In this document: positions 1-11,900 of the stretch, one piece after another | Numbering within the stretch: the first letter of the stretch is position 1 | Layout: each line of letters opens with the position of its first letter | Source: Trichosphaerium sp. ATCC 40318 | Lineage: Eukaryota; Discosea; Flabellinia; Trichosidae | NCBI GenBank assembly: GCA_038496445.1 | Contig: JALMLS010000013.1 | Location: forward strand, 1-64,000 | Reading direction: 5' to 3' | DNA length: 64,000 bases | Made by a program: the position numbers and the translations under genes | Notes under the pieces: model-generated | The model's database searches: none | Seen by the model: the letters and a program-made list of their open reading frames with translations, nothing else | Told to the model about the DNA's origin: nothing

Positions 1-99
1 CACTGGAGCACTGTTGTGCTAAATGTTCACTAAACTTGTAGGTTTGGACATGGTCATAAGGTCAGAGTATGACAAAGAAACGCAAGTAATAAGTGTTCC

Positions 100-369
100 T
101 TGTCCGTATCATTCAAGTTTGCAACAGTTGGCACAAGTATCAAAGTGTAAGATATTGCACAAGAACTATCAGACCCGTAATATCTTGTCAGTTTTTGCTG
201 TAAATTAAATCACATTTCAAACGTTGTATCTGCTAGTTCTAGCAAAATAGTCAGTTATGTAAGAACTAACGTAACTTGCAAGATCTGTCAGATCTGACTA
301 AACACGAAAACCAAAAGTCACAAACAGCAAAAATTTGCACAGTTTTGCAAACTTGAATGATACGGACAA
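100..369. repeat. Inverted-repeat element, about 270 bp, 25-bp arms (copy A)
   Basis: The arm at 100-124 (TTGTCCGTATCATTCAAG and on) is the exact reverse complement of 345-369. The same pair occurs in copy B at about 44258-44282 and 44491-44515, with one mismatch in its left arm. A diverged single arm (ACTTGAATGAGACAGACAAT) lies near 62391-62410. The size, arm length and third dispersed trace suggest a non-autonomous inverted-repeat transposon older than the segmental duplication. Target-site duplications were not clear. Confidence 0.6.
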
Positions 370-558
370 TATTAAGTACAAGGCATGTGATATTGCGATA
401 ACAAACGTATCTACATTTACACACGTCATAAATTTGCTTAATTGTTTTATCATAGTAACACGTGATGCTTCAAAACTTGTGACTCAATGGGTTGAAAGGC
501 TTCTAAAATAAAAAAAGAAAATGCCAACAAACAATCAATTTATTTATAGTTTGCTTAA

Positions 559-1016
559 CTAGCACTGAGATAGCAAGTCACATACAACATGGATGTGGTT
601 ACTATATAGATACACTCGCTTAATCACATCTATAGCGGGATACTTTCGCATTAGTACCAACCCCCATGATACCATTATAATTATTACATCTTCCAGCGCT
701 AGGTGTTCTCTGATTGCATCGTTTACACTTTTTCTTGCCTGATATGTGGTCATACTATACTTTGAAGTGAGTCGAAAGTTGAACAGTGTAGATAATGGAG
801 AAGTGCGTACATTATCATAACTCGTACTAGGGCAAGATCCCCAAGGTCGGCGCAAAAAGTTCCCGAACCTCCCTCAATTTTTTCATACAGCCTTGAACAC
901 CATTTGCCTATGCACGCTTCTACCTCTTCGTCATTTCCTGATACAGGACATGCGAACATAAAGACTACAAAAAGAATAGCCAAGGATAGCGTAGGTATTA
1001 AAGATAAGTTGCTCAT
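559..1016 (-). pseudogene. Small secreted protein, frameshifted copy
   Basis: This is the copy A version of the intact gene at 44775-45155. Translation from 1016 gives a signal peptide (hydrophobic LSLAILFVVFMFACPVSG) and a cysteine-containing segment ending TFCAD. One base is missing near 845 (CCCCAAGGTCGG here, CCCCAAACGTCGG in copy B), which shifts the frame. The rest of the homologous protein continues in another frame from about 843 down to 559. It reads about 27 codons past the position of the copy B stop, ending VVCDLLSQC. A protein could still be made from the first frame, but it would lose the conserved second half. Function is unknown. The call as a pseudogene rests on comparison with one paralogue, so a sequencing indel is the main alternative. 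Confidence 0.7.
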
Positions 1017-1747
1017 TGTAAGTGATAATAATTTTTTGAGTGAAAAGGTGTAGAGAGTTTTTCAAGAGTTTGTCCGATGTAATCCCGATTTCAAATAACC
1101 ACAAAAACACGAAACTACACTACCCTACACGACACGACGTTTCGCTATTATAATGATCCTTGTCGACTCAACAAGTAGGAAGTTACAAACCTGCAGACGA
1201 CACATTTTCCACAAAATATGAGCCAAAATCCACTCAAGAGATTATTTATATTCCCAGGTTTAAACAGCGAATGCAAGCTAATATAGAGCACTGTTCGCTT
1301 TCGGTCACAAAATGTCATCCATTGGTGGTGTGGCAGCACAGGTTAATATTTGCTAGGTACCAAAATCCACTCAAGTGGATTTTAGTGTTATTCTGGTGGA
1401 AAATAGTATGCTTCGTACAAACCTAAGGCAAAGGTTGCCTGTTGAAATAAGCTAAAACTGCTACAGCGAACAACATCAGCTGCCTGTTGTATTAAGGAAT
1501 GTAACAACATCCACAAAAAAGGTTGTTGTCTTTTTGTAGCACGTAGAGTATGTAGTAGCTTTGGACATACAAAAGAGACCAACACCTATTTGAGCGCTAT
1601 AACCCAATCTTAATTGTCAACTTACAATAGCATTGCTTTTATTTATTCCACGGATAGTATGCACCACAGTATGTATAATTACGTTAATCAAGCAAAGGGT
1701 GAATCGTGCAAAACATACAGACCTGGCAGAGTTGACTAGCACAATGT

Positions 1748-2458
1748 GAATGTATCTGACATGAGAAAGCACCTTGGCTAAACAATAATTACACAAAATG
1801 CGTGGTATGTCGCATAAGGTCCTGGCATACTCTAAAATATAGTGTACACACGTTCTGTATTGTCAGGACGTTTTTTTCATTGGTGGAAAGAGCGTTTGTC
1901 AATTGTACTTAAAAAGAGTCAAAGCTGGCTTGTGGTTTATTTTTGTGATTGCTTTATTATGTACAGATGTACTAGATGAGGTGTTGAAGGCCTTGTCAAG
2001 TGTGTAATCTAATAAAACCCAGCGTCAATCAAAAAATGCGAGCTACTAATTGAAATAGAAAAATGTACAGTCAATATAGAACTACATACACCACCTCTCT
2101 ACTTTCGCTACACCTATTAGTAGCACTGTACTGGTAGTCTGCTCTCGCTTGCAAACGCCAAAGTGCCTTAAAATAGGCCATACTATAGGCTGCTTAGTTG
2201 ATTTGTAGTAGCAATAAATAGAGCATCAAACAACGACAGTATGTAGTCGAGGAATTCGTGATTCATAGCATAGTATCTGGTTTTTATCAATGGCAAGTAT
2301 TTGCAAAATGCTATCAAGAAAAGGTGAGACTTTTTTTGTTAGAAAATAGTTGTTCTCAACTTGCTGATTATGAACACGTGATATGTCCGAAGAGAAAAAT
2401 CAAGCCGTTATATACCTACAGGCACTGATACGTGGATTACTTGTAAGGTGCGTAAAGA
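1748..2458. other. Intergenic, with a short LRR relic
   Basis: No supportable gene. At about 1964-2007 the plus strand reads TDVLDEVLKALSSV followed by a stop. This matches one unit of the F-box/LRR family (consensus ITDEGIKALSGV) and looks like a decayed fragment. The rest is AT-rich with no long open frame. Confidence 0.5.
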
Positions 2459-5400
2459 ATGAAAACAATACAAAACGAACTAAAATTGGTTGGCGTTTTA
2501 CTTTATAGGCGTCTTTACCTTAGAACGTACAAGAATGTTGTAAAATGCCAATCTCAAGGCCGTATGGTTATAAAACGAAGAGAGTATTTACGCCTTCGAA
2601 AAGGAGTATTACGCGTACAAGCTATTTTTCAGGGAAGGTATGAAGGAGTTTATCACGTGTTTGGTTCAAATTCTTTTTTCTATTTTTTTTTTTGCAAAAA
2701 ATTTCGTTTTTCTGAGACGTTTACGCGCTGTGGATAACCACGTGTTCTTTTTTTAACTTTTTTATTTATTTTTTTTTCGTCTCATGAGGAGATAGGAAAG
2801 TGCGTAGGCTATTAGGACTAGAGAGAAGACTTATGAACGAGTTAAAAGATGAGTCATCTAGTGGAGTACTATTTTCTTTTTATGTTATCTCTAGGCTAAT
2901 ACGTGTGTTCTTATAGTTCGATAATGGCCTCACATGTTCTACAAACTCTGCAGATACATCAGATTCTAGTTCGGTATTAAGCGATGAAAAAGGAATAGGT
3001 ACGTTGTAAACACTTTGAAGATCTTTTCCAATTACCGCTATTTTGGTCGTTGTACACCTCTAAAAATAATATCTTACTACCCACACGTGTAACCTCCAAC
3101 CTCTTTTGTATCTATGCCTTGAACTTGACAATTGCTATTTCTGCAACATACAAAAGAACTTCTCATACCAACACAATTCTTTAATTTAGGATACGCTTCA
3201 AGTGATACATCAGAAGATGAAGAAGATGTAAAAGATTTAGGAGATATTGTGGAATTTCAAGATGAACCAGGGTACCTGCTTATAGACGGCCTTATCACGT
3301 GTATTAACTCTTTAAATAGGCACGGTACACCACTTCACAACGTACATGTTAGTCATGCAAAACTTCGTGCTTTGGTTGCTTCTAAAGGTGATAACGAATT
3401 TCGATTTGCTGGTGCTGGAGCAGCGTTAATAGAACCGGATGATATATATGAAGGGTCTTCGTCTTCATCTTCGGAAAGTCATACAACCGATTCAGATTCA
3501 GAAGCAACAGCAAATAAAAAACTAGGTACTAAAATGATTTTTTGGAAAAAACAAGTCTTCCTTGTTAACAGTCGAATAGCTTTCACAATGGACACTCTTG
3601 GGCGTAAATTCGCTAAGAAACTTGAAGAGCTTCAACTCGAAGATGCTAAATTACAGCAAGTTGCAAGTGACGTCATGCAAGGAATTAACGGTGAGTTTTT
3701 TAAAATCATCTAAAAAAACACTTTGAGGTATAATTTTTTTTACATCTAACTTGGTAGTACAAAGGTGATGTCGCCAAACCTAAAGAACATGGAGAAGTAG
3801 CAAATCTAAGAAGCTTATTAGATCAGTTATTGCCTACAGAGCAGAAAAATAGCAGAGAAAAATCAGTACCAACCAAGAAGCCTTTAGATGAAAGCGAAAG
3901 CGAAAGTGATATGTCTGAAAACAGCAGTAGTGAAGAGTTTCTTTCAATGTCTTCATCATCAAGTTACAATGACGACAAAGTTAGATTACCTGTAGTATTT
4001 GCAAATGCAAGTCCTTCAACGCCAAGAACGAAACATGAGTTGAAAGCGTTATATGGTATGCCTGGAAAGTCATCTACGAAATTATTGGATACACCAAGAC
4101 TTCATGAAGAGCTCATTTTATCTGGTTCGAGTTTTGGTGAGTATGTTGGTAACCAATCTCAGAATAATGAAGTTGATGTACGTCAGTGATTACATATATA
4201 ATTTTGGAGTACTTTTTGAGGGTGTTGGTTTAAATTGAATGGCACTAACAGTTGCTTTTCCTGTAGGACTTAAAAGCACAGTTAAGTTCGATGGAGGATG
4301 AGAAATTGCAGTTGAAGTTGGCATTACATAAATCAAGTGATAATGCACGTGATTTTATTTTATTGCGGTTATACAATATATTGTATATTGATATTTTATT
4401 CTTAGAAATCTAAAAGCTTATCGAAGAAGTCATCTACAGAGGCGAAAGGTTTGAGAAAAACGAAAAGTTCGTTTTTTTCACTTTTTTTTGTTTGTAATTT
4501 CTTAACTTTGTGATAACATTTTGGCGGCTTTTAGCTTGAAAAAGCATGATCTATGTATCTATTTATATGGCGTAACATTTGTTACGAGTTTTCCATGTCA
4601 AAGTTCACTATGTAACAACTTGTAGCACTAACTTGTTTTTTCATTGTAGGATCTGTTTCTTCTAGACCTTTTGCTAGTATTCGGAGTAATGCTGCACTAA
4701 TAGAAGAAATAGAAAGAGATTTTAAGCATGTATTAAACGCTCTTGAGGCTGATGGCCCTCAACAAAACGGATTACAACTAGCAAGAAAATGCGGCGAGAA
4801 AATCAAGAAACTAAGTTTAGAAAATATGAAGGTAAAAAAACCAAAAACTGTCCTCACTGTTCGTCTTTGTAATTCTGTTTAGGCTGAGCTTGAATTTGAG
4901 AATAACAAAGTTAATTCTTCATCAAGCACATCAAGTTCGTCATCAAAGGAGCTACAGCAAAAGCCACAAAAGACAAAGCCAAAAAAATCTGGAAGAGATT
5001 TGTTGACTCAGTCAGAATTCTCCAGAGCTAAAGGCGAGGTGGAGGGTTTCATGCTTGTACTACAAGAAGAGAATCAAAGACTCAAACAACAAGTTCAAAT
5101 TGAAATAGAGGAACAAGATAGATACGCTGCAGAACTAGAAGAAGCCGGAGAAACGCTAGAAAACTTTGAAAAAGAGCTGAAACAGCAAATCACAAAGAAT
5201 AAATTATTGACTGAAGAGAATACCATGGTCAAGGCACTCAATGAAAAAATGATGCGTGAGAAAGGTTAGTCATATTATTTCTTTACAACACGCTATTACC
5301 TGGACACTAAAGGAGAATTATAAATAGAAGAAATGAAGTCATATTTCGAAGCACAAAAAATGAAAGAAATTCAGCTACTTGATGATATTGCACAATTGGA

Positions 5401-7240
5401 TGATGCTTTGGAGGATCTTTCTGCAGATAAGATAAAAGCAGAAGCTGAAATGAGTACGCACATATACTCTTTGTTATCATAAAGTAATGTTTTTACCAAG
5501 AGGCTTATGTTGATGCAAAAGAGGAGGAACTTGCCATTGCACAGACTATGGTATTAACTGTAAAAGAAGAAAAACAACGAATTCAAATGGAAGCCGAAAT
5601 GACTCTTGAAACACGTGAAAAAGATTACAAAAAAGCTATTGAAAAACACCAAGTTGAACTGTTAGAAATAGAGCAAACTCATAGACTTCAGCAACAGGTA
5701 ACCTTCGCATCAAACTGCAAACTTTTTTTTTAGTTTTTCTCATTATTTTCTCAAGGAAACTCTTGAAGCAATGCAAAAAATGCAAGATCAGTATACAACT
5801 GTTAAATCAACAAATGATAAATTATGTGAGAGAATAGATCGCATGAATGAAAAAGCACGTGAAAAACACGTGATATTTTATTTGAAGCTAACTTTAAAAC
5901 AAAGACTTCATTTCATGTTTCAGAGATAGGAGAATTAAGGGAAAAAGTATCAAAACTTGAAGCTACAAATACAGAGCTTGAGATATCTAAGAGTAAACTA
6001 TCTTCTGAGCTCTCTCAATCTAAAACGAAAGTCGCTAAAGTGAAGCAAGAAAAGGCTATACTATACGATTCAAGCGCTCAACTTGAAGTCAAACATAAAG
6101 CATTGCAGGCAAAGGTACCACTTTTATTTGTTTTCGAACTTTGATACAAACAAGTCTACATCACTCCTAGTTTTATAGTTTCTGTGAATACGTTTTTACT
6201 GTGTAAGCGCTTACATATTAATTTAGTATGATGATATTGAGCTGCACTTGAAACGGCGAAAAGAACACATAAGATGTCTTCAAGAAGAAATCACAGAAAA
6301 AGAAAAAACAGTATGTCTTGTCCTTCATTTCTTCAATCGTGATTCCGAATATCCTAACAGCAAGTGATAATATAGATAGAAAAGCTAGATAGAATGGATG
6401 ATGGAAATTCAAAGCAGTCAATGGCTAAAACTGTTGATCTTTTAACTTTTGAAAACAATGACTTGGTAAGGTTTTTTTCTTCTTGATATTAAGTTTTCTC
6501 CCTTTGCAGTCTACCTCATTCGGTTATCTAATATATTCATATTTAGAAGCAAGCTGTATACAACCTTACTAAAAGTAAGCATGAGCTTCAAGAGCAAGTT
6601 GCTGAGGTACTTATTTGAAACGTTTGTATTTTTTAGTTGGCTTTGCGTAATGAGTGTCGCCACTTGCTTACATCTTTCTTAAGTTAGAAGAACTTGATGA
6701 AGAGAATAGTCGTCTAAAGAGACAAAATGATAAGCTAAAGAGAGAGTTGCGCAACCTACGCAAAAAGAAAGCACAACTGAACAACAAAGAAGCATCGCCA
6801 TCACCAAAACTAAGAGACACAAAAAGACAAAAATCCGATGATGATGTTAATACTCGAATCAAGACACTCCCAATGCCAGGCGATTCGCCTCAAGCACGAG
6901 CAAATAAGACATTTACAGTACACTTACCACATGGCACGTGACCTTAAAAAACATTGTCAACACGAGAACATAAACCAACGTTTTTCTAGGTCATGTAAAA
7001 CGGATTTTTTGGAAAGAAGGAATCGTGTTGAGAGACTTGTTATCTAAAATATGTCAAGCAAGAGGACTCAAAATGAATGAATATGTTGCTAGAGATTTGA
7101 ATGGTAGTGCTATAGACTCAGCTAAAACAATCGGTGATTTAGGTTTATATGAGATAACATTTAGACCTGATAAAGTTGATAAACCAAGAAGAACAAAAAG
7201 ATCAACAGCAAAACGTGAAAGAAGCAATGGAAATACTTGA
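2459..7240 (+). CDS. IQ-motif, coiled-coil protein with C-terminal Ras-binding-like domain (about 15 exons)
   Basis: Exon 1 starts at the ATG at 2459 and encodes IQ-type motifs (VVKCQSQGRMVIKRREY; then VQAIFQGR, completed by RLLGLERR in exon 2), predicted to bind calmodulin-like light chains. The middle has acidic, serine-rich linkers (about 3190-4190) and long coiled coils (about 4690-6800; repeated LEELDEENSRLKRQ-type heptads). The last exons hold KTFTVHLPHG joined to an exon encoding FWKEGIVLRDLLSKI and NEYVARDLNGS, which resembles a Raf-type Ras-binding domain with ubiquitin fold. That junction keeps frame only if a GC-AG intron (about 6932-6989) is removed. Phases of most other introns agree. 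There is no motor domain, so it is not a myosin despite the IQ motifs. A likely role is a cytoskeletal scaffold responding to a Ras/Rap GTPase (inference). A poly-A signal AATAAAA lies just after the TGA. Confidence 0.8.
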
Positions 7241-7718
7241 AAAACAATAAAAAATAAAACAATTAAACGCTCCTGTGTACTCTTTAATACAATGCTTATC
7301 TTAAGCACAAGTATCTGCTAATTCCGTAGCTACAATGTGTAACTAGAGGTGGTCGTGGTCCGTCCTTTAGCCGGCAGGGTAGTGATTCAATTGAACAGTG
7401 GAAGAAGTTGGTTACAGATTTCATACCTCGCTGGTCAACCTCGTGCGCTCGCAAATTTTTTTTTTTATTACTCCAGGTTCCACGTATACCCGTGTGACAC
7501 CAGTGCCTGCAAGTACATTTGCAGAACATAGTAATTGCTTGTGGGAAATAAAATGGACTTAGAAGAAAGATAGACAAGTAACAAACAGAAGAAGGAACAA
7601 AAGCATGAATGTATTTGTTGAAGCATCTGCAAAACACGTGTCAATGTTGATGATCTTGTACCTTAGCCATCATGTTTTAAGTTGACCTTAAACATCAAGG
7701 CCTTAATCAACTGTTCAT
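7241..7718. other. Convergent intergenic region
   Basis: This is the 3' flank of the coiled-coil gene and of the minus-strand F-box/LRR gene. Open frames here have no conserved motif, signal peptide or plausible splicing. Nothing further is supported. Confidence 0.5.
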
Positions 7719-8852
7719 TTATACAAAATGACTATACTGGTACGTAGAGCAGTACTGTCTATTATGATTTGTAATTAAGGTATGAACGCCTGAAAGAGGC
7801 TTGATTCCTTCATCTGTGATATTGCAATAAGAAAGATCTATTGTATGAACACCTGAAAGCGCTTTTATACCTTCATCTGTTACATGACACCAAGAAAGGT
7901 TAATTGTGTGAACGCCTGAAAGAGCTTTTATACCTTCATCTGTGACATGTTTACACTCAGAAAGGTTAATTGTGTGAACACCTGAAAGAGCTTTGATTCC
8001 TTCATCTGTTACATTGCAATGTGAAAGATCTATTGTATGTACACCTGAAAGCGCTTTTATACCCTCATCTGTAATATGTTTACACCCAGAAAGGGTAATT
8101 GTGTGAGCATATGAAAGAGCCTTGATTCCTTCATCTGTGACATTGCAATGTGAAAGATCTATTGTATGTACACCTGAAAGTGCTTTTATACCTTCATCTG
8201 TAACATTTTCACACCAAGAAAGGTTAATTGTGTGAACGCCTGAAAGAGCTTTTATACCTTCATCTGTAACATATTCACACCCAGAAAGGTTAATTGTGTG
8301 AGCACATGAAAGAGCCTTGATTCCTTCATCTGTGACATTGCAATGAGAAAGATCTATTGTATGAACACCTGAAAGTGCTTTGATACCTTCATCACCAACG
8401 CCGCAGCAACTGCATAGATTAATAGTGTGAACACCTGAGAGTGCCTTGATTACTTCATCACCAATGGCCCAGCATTGAGAAAGATCTATTGTATGAACAC
8501 CTGCAAATGCTTGTACAACCTTATTAGTAATACATTCGCACTCAGGAAGGGTGTTTAGTAGGGAAATATCAAAAATTCTGATTTTAGTTTTCTTAAGAGT
8601 GCTAGCGTGTTTTAGAAGTGACTTCGCTTGTGACATTGTTGCAATTGTAACAGTGTCATATCCAATAAGGTCGTGGATGACTGAAGCCATACGATGACAG
8701 GTTTGACATGCTGCAAATCGTGCTTTTGTTGTTTGTTTTAAAATATGAGCTAGAATCTCTGTTGGCAGTTCCAGAAGGCTTGTTGGCACACTTTTGGAAT
8801 TTTAGAGCAGCGAAATACATAAGTAAAGCGTTTTGCACCTTTGATTTGACAT
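7719..8852 (-). CDS. F-box / cysteine-type leucine-rich repeat protein
   Basis: Exon 2 (8778 down to 7719) has an N-terminal F-box-like segment (LPTEILAHILKQTTKARFAA, then CHRMASVIHDLIGY) and about ten LRR units of 22-24 residues with the pattern TDEGIKALSGVHTINLSGC. The exon-2 frame has no ATG before the F-box. A 14-nt first exon (8852-8839, ATGTCAAATCAAAG) spliced by a 60-bp intron (8838-8779, gtgcaaa...aacaag) supplies Met-Ser-Asn-Gln and keeps frame, and the same arrangement is conserved at 50254. F-box proteins recruit substrates to SCF ubiquitin ligases through Skp1, and the LRR arc would bind the substrate. The LRR units are nearly identical in DNA, suggesting recent unit duplication or gene conversion. 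The gene diverges from the LRR kinase gene with only 146 bp between start codons. Confidence 0.87.
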
Positions 8853-8998
8853 TAGTTCTGCCGTAAACAGTTTCTTTTTAGCGTTAGGGAGTGTAAATAG
8901 TAAATATTACTGCACGCTTTCGAAACACATGTTTTTATAGCTTTAGCGGTCTCGCTTTTTCTTATTTTTGTGCTTACGCGAGTTTACAACACGTGCAT
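8853..8998. promoter_or_regulatory. Compact bidirectional promoter region
   Basis: Only 146 bp separate the start codons of the minus-strand F-box/LRR gene and the plus-strand LRR kinase gene, so both promoters must lie here or overlap the genes. It contains a CACGTG at about 8990. The first 80 bp on the F-box side are homologous to the region before 50254, so that promoter was duplicated with its gene. Confidence 0.45.
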
Positions 8999-11900
8999 AT
9001 GATAAAACTACGTATATTAGCACTCTTTCTTGTGCTTTACGCTGTACCAAACATAGCTCAAATTACTGAGTGCCCCGCTTCGCAAAGAACAGTAGCACAA
9101 GAAGAAGACCTTATTAACTTCCTCAAAATACTCCAACGTACGTCAAATAAACTTCAAATTTTTCTTTAATCACGTGATTCAAAAGCTAAACAATTAATTA
9201 CCGTAATGTGTCCTTATTATCTTTAATCAGGGGATATAACGGGATGGAATCCGCCTATAAATTTTAGTATAAGCGACAATATAGATTTAGGTAATCACAT
9301 ATGTTTTGGAGTACCTTGGATCACCTGCGTTGGTTTTAGCGTTGGTAACCAAGATTGTAGGTTTATAAAATCGATGTACGTTTATAACTTTATTAAGCTG
9401 CCCGTAAACTACTTATTTTATACATCCACGCGTATATAAATGCTCTCGAGATAGCTAGAATTTTGCACCACTTCACTCAACCAACTAAACAAAAAAACAA
9501 ATACGAACACTTTTCTTGCTATCCTCCGCGTCACTGTACTAACTTATGTTGCTCTAGAAAATACACTGAACCAAATGAACTGCAAGGATTTATGTCTGAA
9601 GAGTTATTTGCTTCTCTTGCCGATGCTACTAATGCCTTGGTAGTTAGTTCGTTTACAGAGTTGTACGTAGTTTTTATTGAAACGCGACAACACGTGTGCC
9701 GAGCTCCTCGTTTGCTTGCTTGTATTCTCGTTCTATTCTAATTTGTTGATATAGTATTATCCAAGATCAGCCAAGACTAGTAGGAGATATACCAACTAGT
9801 TTATTTAATTTTTTTCCGCGAGACTCCACTAGGATCAATGGACTTGAAACTTTAATAATTTCAAACACGAGTTTGGGAGGTTCTTTGGTAGAAGATACAA
9901 CTCTACTTTCAGCAATAACTATGTACGCATTTGACTTCTTATGTCCATCAATCACATGTTTATCACGTGATATTTTGGACCGAAAGAAATAGTAAAAAAC
10001 TTATTGTATTTACCTTTCTATCATCAATAATCACGACACTTATTTGTTGTACATAGCGACTTTTCAAACAACAGAATGACTGGTGGAATCCCTCCTGAAT
10101 ACGTGGATAAAACAATACTCAATAATTTAGTCAACATGAACCTGAAGAATAACCAACTGAGTGGTGAACTACCACCAACGGACAATGATATATTAGAATT
10201 GTACGTATCAAAAAAAAAAGTAACACGTGTTCATTTGGCTTCTCTGTGAGTCTTCACAACTTACTTTAAATAATATAGGGATGTCTCTTTCAATGGCTTT
10301 ACAGAGTACTCAGGACCTATTAAAATAAAGTCGTTGTACGTTGTCATCTTTGCCATAGTGAAGGTATCGAAGTACATAGCTAACCGTAATGTATTCTAGG
10401 ATAGCTTCGAACAACTCACTTACGACATTTCCGCCAATTACATTCAATGGTTTATCGGTTTTGTATGAACTTCGAAGTCTGTCAGCCTTTTTCTAAACTG
10501 GTTATGCCTATAGGAATCTCGAAGGAAACGATATTCAGAGTACGATACCAGAAGCTTTGTTAGCATCGCCAACTTTAGAAGTACTGTAAGTCTACCACTG
10601 CCAGCTTAATACGTTGATTTGCTCAATGAAGATACGCTTTAGACGACTTGGACATAATAAATTCGAAGGAAGATTGCCGGAGAGTCTAACAAACACAGAA
10701 TCATCTAATCTTAGTGTCTTGTATGTGCCTAGTACTAGAAAGTTCATTAGTAATTACTAACACACTTTAGAGACATCCAAAACAACATTATACGTGGGAG
10801 GCTACCGACAAACATATTTGCTCTTAAGAAACTAACAGAATTGTACGTTTTCTGAGTAAAAGTCTTTCTGTTTTCTCATCACGTGTTCTAGCCGTGCCAA
10901 CCGAAATTTCCTTTACTACACTATTCCTTCTCTTCCAGTTGATACTTTGCTACTACATCTGTACGTCAGACATGCAGTATATGAATACTAATAAGTCAAA
11001 AGCGATTTACAAGATAACTACTTCAGTGTATGTCCCGAAGACTTATTAGCAAATGTAGCAACGAACACATTACAAACATGGTAATTTTAAGTGTAGTATA
11101 ATAATACAACTCACGCACGTAGTATTCTCGATTGTAATCACTTTCATGACTGTGAAACATGTGATATCAGCAAGCTTTCTGTGTGCGTTACAGATCAGAC
11201 AACTCTTTGTTCAGAAGAAAATACATGCCGTAAGTGTTGTAACCTTTTTTGGACCTGACATCTCTAATCTACTTTTAAGGAATGGACAACATGAACACCT
11301 TGCCTCCTATTTTAGAACCATCAGCTGCCGCACCAACAGCACGTGCGTACACGTGGAATTTTATATGAATCAGAATTCGCCTTTTTTTTTTTCTTATCAT
11401 CTATTTCAGAAAGTGCACCAAAAGAGATTATTCCTGTTCGTCAATGTATCAGGACACTACCAAACGATGAAGGTTTTGAACTTTATTTTGGTTATCACAA
11501 TGAAGGCGGCCCACGTTTCATAGAAGCAGGTATGTGCTTCGTATCTCAAAAAAGTGCTAAAACAGTACAATTTAGGAAGTGTGAATAATCGCGTTTTTCC
11601 ACCTCCTATAAACCAACACAATGTGTCCTTCTTTGCTCCAGGAAGGTCTCCAACATTCCCAGGTTATGTATTTTCTCTTACATCAGATGGTACAGAAGAG
11701 TTTATCAGGTACTGACAAAATACATGATCTTGAACTAAACTTTCGATGAGGTGGATAATCGGAAATCAAACAATGGACTCTCCTCCAAACAGCTTCATAA
11801 GCGTTATAGCTCCAGGCAATATAACCAATAGTTTTGAATGTCCCACAGGTAATTATATAAATTTAACACGTGCTATTTAAAAAAATATAAGAGATGAGGT

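Larger units (their letters stand above)
1..1747. repeat. Segmental duplication, copy A (partner 44139-45885)
   Basis: The whole stretch aligns base by base, with scattered substitutions and small indels, to 44139-45885 in the same orientation. The shared part starts at or before the window edge and stops abruptly after the shared sequence GACTAGCACAATG at about 1747, beyond which the two loci are unrelated. It carries a small secreted-protein gene on the minus strand, an internal inverted-repeat element and an imperfect 22-bp palindrome at 1362-1383. Relative to copy B, copy A has lost about 20 bp near position 98 and one base inside the gene. The duplication is directly visible. Its mechanism is unknown and no transposase is encoded in it. 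Confidence 0.93.

Noticed and set aside
2459-2740. Neck of a myosin heavy chain
   Set aside because: IQ motifs are present, but no motor domain lies upstream; the start codon and promoter-like spacer directly precede them.
4365-4390. Palindrome ATACAATATATTGTAT in an intron as a regulatory site
   Set aside because: Pure AT palindromes are expected by chance in such AT-rich introns, and it does not recur.
7740-8480. Regular direct repeats of about 66-72 bp resembling a CRISPR or satellite array
   Set aside because: They are the DNA of in-frame LRR units in a eukaryotic gene; there are no unrelated spacers and no cas genes.
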